Shown here: positions 13,000-24,694 of the stretch, piece after piece
How the letters are laid out: each line of letters opens with the position of its first letter
Position numbering within the stretch: the first letter of the stretch is position 1
Origin: Trichoplax sp. H2
Lineage: Eukaryota; Placozoa; Uniplacotomia; Trichoplacea
Length of the DNA stretch: 64,000 nt
Direction of reading: 5' to 3'
Assembly: GCA_003344405.1 (NCBI GenBank)
Contig: NOWV01000008.1
Coordinates: 310,001 to 374,000, forward strand
Made by a program: the position numbers and the translations under genes
Notes under the pieces: model-generated
Seen by the model: only the letters and a program-made list of their open reading frames with translations
Databases searched by the model: none
What the model was told of the DNA's origin: nothing

Positions 13000-15900
13000 C
13001 TATGATTCTTTCTTAACACGACTCAACAACTGTTGCAAAGCCATGACGCATTGATTCGGAATTAATACTCCTAGTATCAACAAGAAAGATAAATTAATAC
13101 CTAACGTCGTGTATGATTACTGTAGTTGATCAAGTTTGATACTCACCAACAATTTTTTCGTCTTCTTTCGTTGTGAGACGCACGATTTGAACTTTACTTT
13201 GCTGTGATTGACCAAGTAAGACACTCTCGATACAATTCCAAACACTAAATACAGATCCACTAAAAACGTGATAAGTCCGACATCTTAAGCCAACTTCACA
13301 TGCTAAACCAGCAGCTACTTTTTTACAGTTACCTTTCCTAAAATCGCAGATCAATTAAAATAATTATCATTTAATAAGATATCATTACTCATTTTGTAAT
13401 AGTATAAATTAAATTACCAGAAAGCGTGACTACATAAGGTTAGTGAGGCTTCGTATTGATCAATCCATACAGACTTTGCGGCAGTTTTCGAAGACTACAA
13501 AAAAATTTATTTCGTTGTGCTAAATAGAGTAAAAGTCATATGGCAACAGGCGTGTAATTTAAAAGATCAAATTTTACCTTACGATACTTTTTTAAAATAT
13601 CCGTAAATCTTTCAAATTTTTTCTGTATTCCAGTATTTGGTCGATATATCTGGAAATTATCTTCCGCCCCCGAATTGGCGATAACTTGTTTAATGAACAC
13701 AGCCACTCTTTTATAATTTCTTGTCTTAAGATCAAAATAGAGAAGCAATTTCGTTAAGAAGGTTGCCAATACCTATACAATCTTATTATTATTAACCTGC
13801 ACAGACAGATAAAAACCATCCTTTTCTTCACTTGTTCCATCTGCGATCTCGACTACTTTCTCCCAAGATAAGCCTCGCGTTAATTTCAACTGTTACAAGA
13901 GAAAATACTCTAGTAAACTCTCACAATATAGATTCAAAAAACAAAAACTGTTCAAATTTTATCGCTGTTAAAGATAAGATTTTACGCAAAAGGTATACCG
14001 TGTGCAATTTAACCATTGCTCCTGAATGACGCGAAGAAACATCAAATTGAATGCTCTGCACTTTTTCAACAGTCATATCATCAGTGCCGAAATCTAGTAT
14101 ACCGCTTTCCCATCTTCCAGTTTTTTTTGATTCCTGAATTATTTTATTCAATGTATCACTAAAATATGCAAACAGCTTATTTTGCAACACTACAGGAATA
14201 CCTAAAATTCTATTTAAGAATTTGGGTATACTATTATAGTCTTTCTCGTATACATAATATGGCCATCGATTTTGCTTGTTTAATAATCCAACGTCTGCCA
14301 TCGCTTCCGAAATGTCATTGAAAAAATCTCCCTCATAATTCTCTGGTGCTGGTACTATTGCTTTTTGTTGTCCAGTTACGCTATTAAAGACGGCTTCGAG
14401 AGCCGTACGACCGTATCGATTATCAAAGTTATATTTACTAAAATCACGAGTTTCAGTAGCCCGTCTATCACCATGTGTTAAAGCTCCTAAACTTTCTAAT
14501 CTCCTTGCAATTATAGATGCAAATCTTTGTTCTCCAGCCAGCTCAGATATTAAGTAAAGGTAATCGGGAGCACTAACTTGATTTGAACGATGAGATCGAC
14601 CAAATTGTTGAATAGCCCTATCAGCACTCCATGGTAGCTCTAATGTTATGTGGACGCGACGACGCCGATTTGCTACTCGTTTATCCGCATGAAGAGATAT
14701 ACCTGAACTAGCTGCTTCAGAAATAACGGCGATTAATTTTTCACCGTCCATAAATCTTTTCTTTTCTATTAGATTTAGGACTTCTAATGGTATATCTGAT
14801 TCACAACGCGATTGATAGCTAATAGTCCCATCGGCATTACATACAACTCTACCTTTTCTACCAGTCATCTGAAATAATATATCAAATCGATTTACATTAC
14901 TACAATAATTTTTTGAATATTAAAAAAATTTTGTGCACAAATCCACAAACGTTAACCTCAGCAACATTTTTAGGCCCGCCCAATGAATCAATCAGTTCAT
15001 CCAATGTATTCGGTGGCAACTTTGGAGCAAGTTCTTCAAAACTACTTAGTAGCTGCTCTTTTAATTCGTTAGCTGATTCACCCGGCGTAGATACACTCCT
15101 GCTTGCATTGTGAGAAGGCGGCCTAACATTCCCAACAGCACGAGCTAAGCAAAAAAGAAGGTAATTGGAGCTGTCATAGATTTGTCACGTAAAGGTTGAA
15201 ATAAATAATTGAATAAACGAATCTTAAAGAACCTCGATCTGCTTTTGAAGAGTCTTCCTTTTGCCATGATCGAGTAGATGAGTCAATTCCAGATGCACGA
15301 AGAATATCATTCAAAGTAAGTCCAGCATCTTGACGCACTTTTTTACTCGCCTTCGATTTCTTTTCACGGGAAGCATCTAAAAGTAACAGTTGATGTAATT
15401 ACAGAAATTAGTTTTGAAATTTAGTTTAAATTACCAGTACGTCAATTGATACAAATTCCTATACCTAAATAGAAATGCATAGTATGAAGATGGTAAAAAT
15501 CAGTAAATAAGACGCACTTGCGATGTATATACCTTTTGCCTTTGATTTACGAGAAACGCCATTGTCGCTAGAATCACTGCTGTTGAAAAGTTTATTGATG
15601 TCTTCTTCAGACTCTGAATTAGAGTCTGATTTAATTATTTCACTATCGTTATCACTATCACTATCATCACTATTGCTGCTATGATTCTCTTCATCCTTGC
15701 AAGCTCTTTTCTCTGTATCACTATCTGAACCATTTTCCTCTAACAAAGGCATGATTCAAAGTTACCATAGTTATACAGCAAAAAATATAAATATAGCATA
15801 TCATTCAGAGTAATAGCGTCTACATAAAATTTATCATGAAATACCTCGTTTACGTTTCCGATCGTAACTGTCGCTTTTATTATTGCCTTTATTGTTAGAG

Positions 15901-18900
15901 TAATCGAAACCCATCAATTTGGCAAGTCGCTGCATGTTAGGAGCCGGAAAATGCTTCTCTATCAAAGCCGTAAATACCCCCCTACCATACATAGCAACGA
16001 AATAATTATTCATTAACATCTACACAACCAATAAATGATCCAAATAATTTGTTTTTATAAGCATCTTACTTAGCGGTAGAGATAAAGTCATCAATCTCTC
16101 CGTTTGATTCCCCTAGCTGCTCCATCATTTGGGCTTCACCTGTTGACTGCAATCCGATTATGACGCACTAATGAAGAAAGACAATTTCATATTGAATACT
16201 ATACAATCATAGCAAAAATACACTGTACACATCATGTTCTGTTGTACCTTCCCATTCGCAACGGCATCTTTTGCTATGTCTACAGCGACCTTAACTTTGG
16301 CAGCTATGCATAAATATTTGAAGAACCTCTACCGGTTCATACCAAATCAATTTAGCGAAGTTATAATTTACCGAGATTCAAAGCTTAATATAATCTCTAC
16401 GGATAAATCATTAATATCGAAAGCAGACCTGATGAGCAGACCAAAATTGACCCCACATGTTTTTATGCAATTTACTATCTGCCCCCATTATTGTAGCAGC
16501 CTGGCTAAATTTTTGACGAGCCTCCACCCACTAGGGAAAAATGGCATAACTATTCGTTATCAATTATTCATAAAGTTAAATTAGAAATTGTACCTTGTAG
16601 TTACGTACTAGTTTAACTGATTTGTTGTACATTTCTTTAAAATCATGAGATAGAGGAATCTCTTGAATATTGAAGGTAACTCCTGTAAAGCTTAATTGTC
16701 TTGCCATATAGACGCCACTCATCTAAAGATGTTATCATAACCAATATACGAACAATTCACTACTTATTAGCATTCGTTGGTTTGTGTAGAAGTAACAAAT
16801 TGTACTGCATCAACATTTAAACCATTTATTGTTTACCTTCATGTCCATAGCAACAAGTTCCATGGCACTAACTCCTCTATTAATAAAGTAGCCTATAAAT
16901 TACTAGTTCACATCATGTAATCATCAGTTGCATAAGCTACACACCCTTTATCGATAGCGTGAATAAAATTTTCAAATTCTTGAAAAGGCGTTCCTTTCCC
17001 CCATATTCCTAAACGATTCATATAAGCCATGTTGCGCGGTTCGGAAGCGCCTAATTGTGTAGGAAAACAGCAATTACTTTAAAATGATAAAACGAGTAGA
17101 ATGCCAATAACAATTTTTATGCGTATTTAAACTTTATGACAAAGAATACCAGTTGCACTAGCATATACAATTCTGGCTTTTGGCAGTTTATTTTGCAAGG
17201 CCAAAACAGTTTTTCCAGTTTTTGTTGGCTTTGATGAAGCAGAGCGATAGAGATTTTTTGCTTTATGGCACTCATCGAAAATTATCTGTTAACGAAAACG
17301 AAGAGTATTTTCAATGAGTAACTCGGCTTGCTACCGCAGGTTTTTAAAAAGAAGTTAATGTAAGAATATAAAGAGCTATACCACGCCGTCAAAGCTTTCG
17401 CCGAGCCAACGAATTATCTGCGATAGCCGGGTACGGTACTTAGCCTTCCCTTGGCTTTCACTGATTAACGAAGAATAAGTGGCAAAAATAACACCCTTTC
17501 TAACGCAACCGTTTTCCTTTGATGAGATCTTTCCATATTTAAACTGAAATATAATTTAAATAACTGTATATAAGATGTCCATAATTACATTATAATAAAT
17601 CCAGAGCAATTGCACGTAAAACTGACATAACTCCACAGCCTACCTTGTTTAAGGAATAAATTTTTATCCTTTCTGCTCCAATATCCTTTAGATCTCTATG
17701 AATTAATTTTTTTTTAAAGTTATTATGATTACATGGTACGCGACTCAATCGTTAGTATGAAAACGACTGACAACAACAAACCTTGCAGAATCATATTTTA
17801 GATCATTCGATACACTCAACCTAGAACCAAGTTGAAAATGGCAATTAATTATTATAAAACGAATATATCTATCGTATACTTAATTGTATTCCCATTTCGA
17901 ACTTATAAGACCGTAACGGCTATACAAAATATAAGAGATAGCGTTATCAATGAGTGGACGAATAGTACCATAATGCACGTTTCCTTCCTTCGATGTAATT
18001 TTCATAAATGATAGCTAGAATTGACAGATAGAGGAGTACGATTACTGAATAAATAACAAAAGTTCATGACACGGTGTGCCAATTTAAATTATTTTAATAT
18101 CACCTTACCTGCAAGAGTCCGACCTTTACCAACACCTGCGCCATCGCCTGCAAATAACAAGAAGGTAATCAATGAGCCAGTTAACAATTTAAAAATTAAT
18201 ACAGAGCATTTCAATCTTGCCCATATCGATTTACTATCCGTGGCGAGTGAAATTCTCGGTACAAGTAGCTATACAAAAGTGAAACGAATCCTATACCGAT
18301 GAGAAATCCAGCCCTTCTTCCATCAGCTAACCATGTATTATGTTGTTGGCATGCGTACACAACGGCTTCTAATTGTAGTGATGATAACATTCCATTCGCA
18401 ATAACGGATTTAGGTAAATTTAAATTGTAAGTAATGTCTGGAGGAAGTACACTTGAAAGAGAACTATAAATATAAAAAAAACGTAATTGGTTCATTCCTA
18501 TCCTTGCAAAAGGTAACCCATTAAGAAAAGGTAAATATTAATAATTTACTTTTACTATACCTGGTTTCGACGACCGGATCGGGATGTCTTTTGCCACTTT
18601 TGACTGTAAAGTGATAGTAGTAGGCATCATTTCAAAATTATTGTTGAATAAAATCAATTAAATGATAGAAAGAGCTTACACTTGCTAGGAACGTATTGAG
18701 AATATGTTTCAGTTCGGTGCTGCTCATCTTCATCCTCAGAATCAGATTCAGCAGCAGTGGTCTGTTTATCTGCTCGGGAATTTTCGGGATCAGGTAGTAA
18801 CCACGAACGCGTAACAGCCGGATTACTAGAAGCACAATATAATAAATATCACAGATTAATGCATGTTAACTTTAATTAAGCGTAATAAAAACATGAAACA

Positions 18901-21643
18901 CTATGATAGCTACGCTTCTATTAGTATTATTTAATTACTGAAACAACAGTTAACAGACTTTAAATTTTTCCATTTATTCTTGGACAATTTGCTCATGATA
19001 TAATTATGGGCTTGAGCGATAATTATAATTTTCTAACGCGGCGATTGTAAATGTAGGTACAAAATATCAAGCCTAAGCTATGATTGGTGTTAATTAACAA
19101 TTATCTGCAGAAAGACAATGTCTTCGTAAACGTTATATGTCGAATTCGATGGGTCAGTGAATTACTATAACATCTAGTTAGTAATATAATGATTAAAGAA
19201 AACTGTAAAAGTATTCCCTTGATTTCTTTCTCGAAAATGTAGAAGCTTTCACCACGGATAACTAACTAATTTTTAAATTATTAATATATACGAGATATTC
19301 ATGATGCGAATAAAAGGGGATACTAAAGGGGATATAACAAGTCCTCTAATTTCTATACACAAGATTACTCCAAGCATTGTGCAGACTTTTACCCTGCTAT
19401 TATTTCAGCAATATCCTGCAACATTATTTAATATAAACAATTAATTAACATAGACTTTGGCACCAGTCCCAATATTAATAATTAATAAATAATAATTATA
19501 TCTTTAGTATACGCAAGAACAAGATTTTAGTTCATGGAAGCCGTATTGGAAATTAATTTCACTGTAATGAAAAGCACGAATTGCTAGCCAAATATAGACA
19601 ATAAAATGAAGTCTGTCCATACAGGTCAATAAGAACGTATCAAAATAGCTGCAAAACATTAAAATTCCTTTTGGTGCAGCACTATGACCCAGAATCAAAA
19701 CCAATAAAGAAATAATTTGAATTACCAGATCGTATATTAGTTGATGATTACAATTAGAATGGATAAAAATCACTTAATGCGTATTTATCATACATTTGCT
19801 ACCTTGTCATGGCGCCAATCGAATAATAGAAACGGAGTATAAAACTACTGGTAGATTAGCAAAATTACTATTATCGCTTTCACTTGAAATAGGTAACTTC
19901 TACCTTGGAGCAATTTTAAATATGCATGACCAACTGTTGGTTGTCTATATTTAGCTTAGACGATAATACTTGGTAGTGCAAGTTGTAGCTGCAAGAATTA
20001 CCAAAAACAAGAAATAAAACCAATACCAAATAACTCGCTGATAGTAAGACTTTGATCAACAAAGTACAGTACAAAAATAATTTCAGAAAGGCAGCGATAG
20101 CTTCTACGACGGGCTACTAACCACTGGCAATCTGCCCGAAATTGAGCTATTTTATATAACTAGAAGTCTAGTACGCCAAGGTGAGCTCTATTATCCATGA
20201 GACGTGTAATTGCGATATTATGAACTATACAAACTGGACGAATTGTTGGTCGGCTAATTGCTAATACCCTCTATGAGATGTGTAATTGCGACTTTATGAA
20301 CTATACAAGCTGGACGAATTGTTGGTCGGCTAATTACTAATACCATCTATGAGACGTGTAATTACGACTTTATGAACTATACAAACTGGAGGAATTGTTG
20401 GTCGGCTAATTACGAATACCATCCATGAGATGGGTGGTACACCTTCAGTATCATTGGCGACTTTATAATTAATTTACACGAAATGGAGAATTGTTGGTCG
20501 GCTAATTACTAATATCATCCATGAGATGGATGGTACACCTTCAGGATCATTGGCGACTTTATAATTAATTTATACGAAATGGAGAATTGTTGGTCGGCTA
20601 ATTACTAATACCATCCATGAGATAGGTGGTACACCTTCAGTATCATTGGCGACATTATAATTAATTTATACGAAATGGAGAATTGTTGGTCAGCCGATTG
20701 CTAAGGATTTTTAGAAGACTGATGGTATCCATAGCACCGTAGATTGTAACAGACGATAATTCTGAACTGCTCAATGTTCATGCCCATGGATAACAAGACA
20801 GTAGAATCTGTTTGTATTGAGAGCATCGTTACTGATACAAAATACTTGTTAATCAACGCCTACATTTACTGTTCCATTCTTATCATTAATGGTGTCCGCA
20901 AGAGCCAATTGCTTACACTACAGCAATTGCAGATGAATAATAATTGACCTATTATGAAATTTTTGCGTCATGACCATTTATCAGATCTATATGATTGAGC
21001 AACAATTCAAATTGGCAAGTGGATGAAATGGATTCGATGAGTTTGATTTAATGAATGCTTACCGAGTAAAGGAAGAAAACTGTGTATATGCTCCTTGAAT
21101 AAAATTTTGAACAAATTCGCTGGAGCCAGACGGCAAAGGTGGCAACGATACGTTGGCTATGAAGGGAACGTTACTGGCAATAGAGTCAGGAAGGCTATTG
21201 GCGTAATTGGTAGGAAGACCAACAGGAGTCTGATAAGTATAATTGTCGTTCCTATAAAATTGGTTTTGCTGTTGATTGATTGTATCCACTTGTAATACCA
21301 TGGAAGCTTGATGATCAACGTCATATTGGCTATCATTGACATTGCCAGGTGGATAACTAGAAGTGTTATTGTCTTGATCAATAATGTCATGATGGATGGA
21401 GTCATGACCATGATCAATGCCAGGATAATTAAATTGCTGTTGATTGAGTGATAGGGATAAACCACTCTCTGCTAGAGCAAATGACAATAAATCTGTATCC
21501 AATCCATTCAATAAGGGTAAAGAAGTGGCTGCATCAGTTTTAGTCGATGATTCATAATGAGTTTGTTGCATGCCGTTTCCATCCTCTGTTGTTAAACTGT
21601 GGTGATCCATTGGATCGTGATCATGATATTCTTGCCTACTCAT
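13000..21643 (-). CDS. SBNO1: Strawberry notch homologue (SBNO), helicase-like transcriptional co-regulator
   Basis: Nuclear protein of the SBNO family. Exons 5'->3': 21643-21063, 18825-18680, 18603-18561, 18463-18297, 18147-18109, 18014-17969, 17820-17782, 17695-17644, 17543-17382, 17285-17150, 17050-16945, 16876-16837, 16722-16609, 16530-16429, 16328-16248, 16167-16070, 15981-15845, 15739-15533, 15376-15233, 15144-14957, 14868-13999, 13889-13797, 13724-13578, 13494-13418, 13337-13147, 13070-13000. They total 4077 nt, 1358 residues plus TAG; human SBNO1 is about 1390. Key parts: Walker [12 protein letters not shown] (~residues 312-323), DECH box (429-432), [14 protein letters not shown], an acidic Ser/Asp linker (~697-765), then the SBNO helicase-C domain from residue 877 with the [17 protein letters not shown] motif (~957) and [16 protein letters not shown]. 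The N-terminal exon is assigned by phase and by an [13 protein letters not shown] motif like the family's N-terminus. One homologue only, so whether it is closer to SBNO1 or SBNO2 is not resolved. Confidence 0.93.
18826..21062 (-). other. SBNO intron 1 (2237 bases)
   Basis: The longest SBNO intron. The donor GTAAGC follows a codon split after two bases, and the acceptor at 18826 supplies the third base (CG|T, Arg), so no further exon is required between them. It carries the tandem array at 20191-20705. The ORF at 19504-19773 (minus) inside it fits no exon pattern of the family and is regarded as chance. Confidence 0.65.
20191..20705. repeat. Two-stage tandem array (3 x ~76 then 3 x 96 bases)
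   Basis: The core GTTGGTCGGCTAATT starts at 20245, 20321, 20397, 20493, 20589 and 20685 (last copy slightly altered). The first spacings are 76 bases and the later ones exactly 96. The shorter unit contains GAGACGTGTAATTGCGA-like sequence; the longer replaces it with GGTGGTACACCTTCAGTATC. Copies are highly similar, so the array is young. It sits in SBNO intron 1. Confidence 0.85.
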
Positions 21644-21664
21644 GATAATAATAATAATAATAAT
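21644..21664. repeat. ATT/AAT trinucleotide run in the SBNO 5' leader
   Basis: A run of about six trinucleotide units lies directly before the SBNO start codon on the minus strand. It is in frame with the ORF and would encode an isoleucine run if translation began upstream, but no ATG exists upstream in that frame before a stop, so it is assigned to the 5' untranslated region. Confidence 0.6.
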
Positions 21665-21713
21665 GCTGTACGTAATTCTTCTTCCAAATGAATTGACCTC
21701 CTGTGTAGTACAG

Positions 21714-21721
21714 TATATATA
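21714..21721 (-). promoter_or_regulatory. Possible TATA element for SBNO
   Basis: TATATATA lies 71 bases upstream of the SBNO ATG on the minus strand, a plausible distance for a short 5' leader. The motif is self-complementary and the region is AT-rich, so this is only suggestive. Confidence 0.25.
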
Positions 21722-22179
21722 CAACTGTACTCAGTCTACTGCTTGTCAGCACAAGTGTATGATTAATTGGCATAGGCAGCAATGAGTCCCATGCAGAGTA
21801 TTTAAAATGAATCAATCACCATTGACATGTATATCTCGATGTTATACTATCCTCGAGCGCACTGCAATCTACTGCACTGTCGACCAATGGCCATGCAAAG
21901 CAAACCACTCGCCTGCATGTGCCAGGGAATGAAATACGACTATGACAAATTGTCCTTCTCCTACAAATGAGAACAACAATCTCGATATGATGACTTGGAC
22001 CCACAGCAAAGCACTACATTACCGCAATATCCCTTGTACAATCTTATACCTGGTCACTGGATGGAAAAGATTGAAAATCAATCTTGATGTTGATGCAGTC
22101 TAAATGATCTTGCGGTCTCGAGTAGAAAATGCCTTGAAAGAAAATTTCATCACGATGTTGGAGATGGTGATGGAAGCTA

Positions 22180-22245
22180 CAGTACAGCATGAGTACCATG
22201 TACTGTAAGCCGTGTACTGTACACTGTACGGTACTGTACGTCAAT
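22180..22245. repeat. GTAC/ACTGTAC palindrome cluster in the SBNO-RNF25 divergent region
   Basis: About 65 bases packed with overlapping copies of TACAGTAC, CATGTACTGTA, GTGTACTGTACACTGTAC and GGTACTGTAC. It is the densest such block in the window. Related single motifs are at about 21709, 23205, 23262, 23863, 24385, 25228 and 26447. The block can fold on itself. Function unknown. Confidence 0.55.
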
Positions 22246-22327
22246 AGACAAACTGGCCAATGGAAGTGCAATCCAGGCTTTTTGGGCAGCCATTTTTGCA
22301 ATCAAATCAACTCCATTTTTTAGTATG

Positions 22328-22932
22328 TAGAGTTCCAATTTAATAGCTTAAACATGGTCAAAAATTGCTTAAAATGCGTAGAAAAATAGAGAAATATCTA
22401 AAATTTGCATATCCAAACAATTTAGTGCTAATAAAGCTTTATTGATCGTAAAAGGAAATTTTATAATAAAACATTCAAGTGAGTGTAGGAATTAGACTGG
22501 AAAAAAATGATGGCGTCAGTCAATAAAAATATAGAGTTCCATTTTAATTGCTTAAACATGGTCAAAATTGGTTTAAAATGCGTAGAAAAATAGAGAAATA
22601 TCTAAAATTTGCATATCCAAACAGTTTAGTGCTAATAAAGCTTTACTGATCGTAAAAGGAAATTTTTATAATAAAACATTCAAGTGAGCATAGGAATTAG
22701 GCTGGAAAAAAATGATGGCGTCAGTCAATAAAATATAGAGTTCCATTTTAATTGCTTTAACATGGTCAAAAATTGTTTAAAATACGAAGAAAAATAGAGA
22801 AATATCTAAAATTTGCATATCCAAATAGTTTAGTAATAATAAAGCTTTCTTGGTCGTAAATGGAAATTTTTATAATAAAACATTCAAGTGAGCATAGGAA
22901 TTAGGCTGGTAAAAAATGATGGCGTCAGTCAA
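22328..22932. repeat. Three-copy tandem repeat, 204-base unit
   Basis: The block beginning TAGAGTTCC starts at 22328, 22532 and 22736, giving spacings of exactly 204 bases; each copy ends with GATGGCGTCAGTCAA. Copies differ at only a few positions, so expansion was recent. Internal landmarks are AAACATGGTCAAAA, TTTGCATATCCAAA and AAAACATTCAAGTGAG. No ORF is conserved among the copies. It lies between the divergent SBNO and RNF25 starts. Confidence 0.92.
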
Positions 22933-24694
22933 AAAAAAGCATTAGTCGATTGAAGAGCGTGCTGTTACGAATTCAAAACGGGCAACAGCTAAATAGCCCA
23001 CTCTATAGCTTGTTAAATATCTTCATATATCATAGAAACAGGATAAGAAAGTTTACTAATGGAGAATTTCTTTCTATGGATACGAAATAAGAAGTGCTCC
23101 ATTTTTAGGTTTTAACAGCTTTTAGACTAGGATTTTAGATATTCAATTTTCTTCGTTGCACTTTTATTGGCCATTACTTGTACTAGACACTGTGGACAGT
23201 ACAGAAACCATAGGCTAAAATGGGTGAACCACCTTGTGGCGTCTTTGCTTGTGTACCACAGTACAGTGTATAGTGCTGTAGTAAATCATAGTTATTTACT
23301 ATGGAGTTTTGAAGGGTATACAGCACTGTATTGAGTCGATACTGTGAGCATATTAGTGTCTCTGTATTACTGTAGAATCATATAATCAAGCTGTTTCCTG
23401 TGATGCATCATAGTGACATTACTTTTGCTAAGCCGATCCAATGCAATTTGTATTGCACACTGTCCTGGACTGGACCGGTCACGGTGGTCCATGACCATAG
23501 ACAGTGTATAGTACTACACGGTAGTGATGATTGATCGCTTGCTGCAGACTAAAAACAGATGTCACCCCTTGGCAAAGCGCATCAGACAGTCCAAAACCTG
23601 TAAATAAAAGGAAAAATGGAGACGGGAAATGACGATTCTTGTACTTTAGGTACTGCCAACGACACAAATACAGGGCTAGTAATTGATTATCAAGAAAATT
23701 GAATAAGATTGCGTCTTTTTTGATTGGCTTTGAGTTTGTGGTATACTATAAAAGGTGCTATTAATTACGCTAATCGAAATCCTAATCATTTATTCCGTTC
23801 TATGTCAGGTCAAGATCTCTGTCTGGTCTCGTACACTATAAAGATTGTGTCGAGATGATCAATTTGCTGTACTGTACCAGCGACTACTAAAGGAAAAATG
23901 GCACCCCTCCGTTGTACGTCCCGATCTTTTTGAGACGGCAGGGAAATTTTAAGAAGGAAAATAGGGGGAAGGAGGGTTGCAATTTTCTCTCTAGTAGCCC
24001 CTGGCTATACCCTAGACCCCTAGACTACGAGAAAAAATACCTGGACTAGATGCTCTCTTCGGATGGACGGACTACTTTTCATACCAGATGAGGCAGAAAA
24101 TGTGGAAAAATAGTTACTCAGGATGGATCTTTCGTGTGTATTCATTTGAATAACAGTCATGTTCGAAAATTGGCTGCTTCCAAGCAAAGTTGAGTAACAA
24201 GCAATGAAATGCAATGGAATATTACTTAATTTGGAAAAAATAAAGTCCATCAGAATGGACTATCTGCATACTAAAGTAATTTCAAAATGCATTATTTGGA
24301 CATCATTGATTGACTTAAGCAGGCCCAATGTCTGTCCGTCCAAAGGAGTGTCCAGTCCAGGTATCTTGCAGTCCATGACTTTGCATACTGTAGTGTATAG
24401 TATACAGTATACCAACTGCCAGGTTGGTTTTAGACACTACTGTGTACCATTTCAGTGGCAGAGTTATAGTAGAATGACCAGAACAAGGATAAACCTCGAC
24501 CGGCTCAACCTTCTCCTCCTCCTGTCCAGCTCCTTCCGTCTTTCTGTCTATATGTCATCGAAACGTCCTCGTCGCTAGGTACTGGATTCAGGGAACTCTA
24601 GCAAGGATTTGCCAACTCATTTTCTCTAACCAGAAGTCGCTGATATTGGCGAGCTATCGATTGCATTCGATCAGCAATCCAACAATCCGCTAAC
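22933..24694. other. 5' region of RNF25, no gene called
   Basis: Non-coding DNA leading to the RNF25 start. It contains scattered TACAGTA/GTACTGT motifs, an inverted motif TATAGTATACAGTATA near 24391, and a local GC rise around 24480-24580. The plus-strand frame 24204-24578 (124 codons) is not recognised; its composition looks like translated non-coding DNA. The RNF25 promoter is expected here but cannot be placed. Confidence 0.4.

Noticed and set aside
16234-16584. 116-codon plus-strand frame
   Set aside because: Antisense to two SBNO helicase-region exons that align to the family residue by residue.
20191-20705. CRISPR-like spaced repeats
   Set aside because: The copies are contiguous tandem units without unique spacers, inside an animal gene's intron.
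21095-21465. Frames of 66 and 102 codons overlapping the SBNO first exon
   Set aside because: Shadows of the long SBNO N-ter exon, which has a start codon, a good donor and correct phase.
24204-24578. 124-codon plus-strand frame upstream of RNF25
   Set aside because: Low-complexity, Ser/Leu-rich, runs through a palindromic motif, matches no family, and the RNF25 start exon downstream is better supported. It looks like translated non-coding DNA.
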